From assembly GCA_948466265.1 (NCBI GenBank), contig CAOJZU010000037.1, positions 1-5,437 on the forward strand: a DNA stretch of 5,437 nucleotides. The letters run 5' to 3'. The DNA comes from an uncultured Clostridium sp. (GTDB taxonomy: Bacteria; Bacillota_A; Clostridia; TANB77; CAG-508). The notes under the pieces are model-generated. The model was not told where the DNA came from. It did no database searches and worked only from the letters and a program-made list of their open reading frames with translations. This document shows, one piece after another, positions 4,791 through 5,437 of the stretch. Numbering within the stretch: position 1 is the first letter of the stretch; every line of letters begins with the position of its first letter. The position numbers and the translations under genes were made by a program.

Positions 4791-5437
4791 ATGGGTTTTG
4801 AAAAAGTATATATTACAAAACAAGGAGCCTTACTTGCAGCAAAAACATTGCAAGGTAAAAAGATAGAATTTGACCATGCAGAGATAGGTAGTGGAACACT
4901 AACTGGAAATGCTGCAGATAAAACATCCTTAACAACGAAAGTTTTAGAATGCGAAATTTCAAAAGTAGAAATAACAGAGGATACACAAGCAAGCGTATCT
5001 TTTATTTTTAAGAATACAGATGCAAAAAATGCTTTTTATTTTAGAGAAATTGGATTGTTTGCAATAGATCCAGATACAAAATCAAAAATTTTATATGCTT
5101 ATGCAAATGCTGGAAATACAGCAGAATATATAAATAATTCTATTGCTGAAAAAATAGAAAAACACATCAAAATAAATGTAGTTGTAGATAATGCAAGTAA
5201 TGTAACAATAACACTAGATTCTAGTGAAATTTATGTTACTGAAAAACAATTACAAGAGGCTATAACAGAAGCAAGAGAATTTGTAGGTAAAAACTACGGT
5301 ATAAGAAGAAAAATAGTAGATAATGTTGTCTCAAAGTGGGAAAGAATTTGCGATAATATAGGACTTGTAGCAAATGCTACAAAAAATGGAGATGAAGTTC
5401 AAAATGATTTTGATAACTTATATCCATGGTCTGATAT
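4791..5437 (+). CDS. Phage tail fibre / tail-collar protein, N-terminal part (3' truncated)
   Basis: An open frame starts at ATG 4791, 5 nt after the DUF2313 gene, and runs off the window after 215 complete codons. Residues 1-145 fit the phage tail-collar fibre N-terminal family (DUF3751-like): ITKQGALLAAKTLQGKKIEF (8-27), HAEIGSGTL (29-37), a beta segment with VSFIFKNTDAKNAFYFREIG (69-88), LYAYANAG (101-108) and IKINVVVDNASNVTITLD (126-143). In this family the N-terminal part attaches the fibre to the baseplate. A short helix (151-167, EKQLQEAITEAREFVGK) links to a second block from about 169: YGIRRKIVDN, SKWERICDNIGLVANATK and NDFDNLYPWSD, where the window ends. I recall that W-R-GL-ANAT-NDFD-PW block from many clostridial phage structural proteins, where a C-terminal host-recognition part follows; the receptor-binding end is not visible here. 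It matches the xkdV position of PBSX. Confidence 0.88.
   Translation, partial: MGFEKVYITKQGALLAAKTLQGKKIEFDHAEIGSGTLTGNAADKTSLTTKVLECEISKVEITEDTQASVSFIFKNTDAKNAFYFREIGLFAIDPDTKSKILYAYANAGNTAEYINNSIAEKIEKHIKINVVVDNASNVTITLDSSEIYVTEKQLQEAITEAREFVGKNYGIRRKIVDNVVSKWERICDNIGLVANATKNGDEVQNDFDNLYPWSD

Overview
The window is a compact piece of the tail and baseplate module of a contractile-tailed (myovirus-type) prophage, phage or phage-tail-like bacteriocin. It most likely comes from a low-GC Firmicute, probably a Clostridia-type host. The DNA is strongly AT-rich, arginine is written almost only as AGA, and Shine-Dalgarno sites are strong (AGGAGG or AAAGGTGGT type). The protein families are those of the Bacillus subtilis PBSX/skin tail operon and its clostridial relatives. 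All tryptophans I read are TGG and no gene has an in-frame TGA, so the standard code applies.

Layout, all on the + strand and without a break: 3' end of the tape measure protein (XkdO-type, 2-298); LysM baseplate/tail protein (XkdP-type, 313-993); hub protein (XkdQ/YqbQ, 1003-1965); DUF2577 protein (XkdR-type, probable spike or OB-fold hub component, 1979-2473); DUF2634 wedge protein (XkdS, gp25-like, 2492-2896); baseplate J protein (XkdT, 2897-4003); DUF2313/YmfQ protein (XkdU-type, 4000-4785) with an unusual repeat tail; and the 5' part of a tail fibre/collar gene (4791 to the window end). The order is collinear with xkdO-P-Q-R-S-T-U-V of PBSX.

The genes build one machine. The tape measure sets tail length and its C-terminus docks on the hub. 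XkdP, XkdQ and XkdR types form the central hub and tip. XkdS, XkdT and XkdU types form the wedges around it. The XkdU-type protein and the fibre gene then connect the baseplate to host recognition. Gaps between genes are -4 to 18 nt. There is no promoter, terminator, RNA gene, mobile element or CRISPR array in the window, and no gene-free stretch longer than 18 nt.

I do not see a new biological system here. The most unusual items are a 31-residue tandem repeat (three full copies plus a half copy) that forms the C-terminal ~108 residues of the XkdU-type protein, a duplicated HxH-x-I-S-G motif in the DUF2577 protein, and a perfect 10-bp inverted repeat near the 5' end of the DUF2577 gene.
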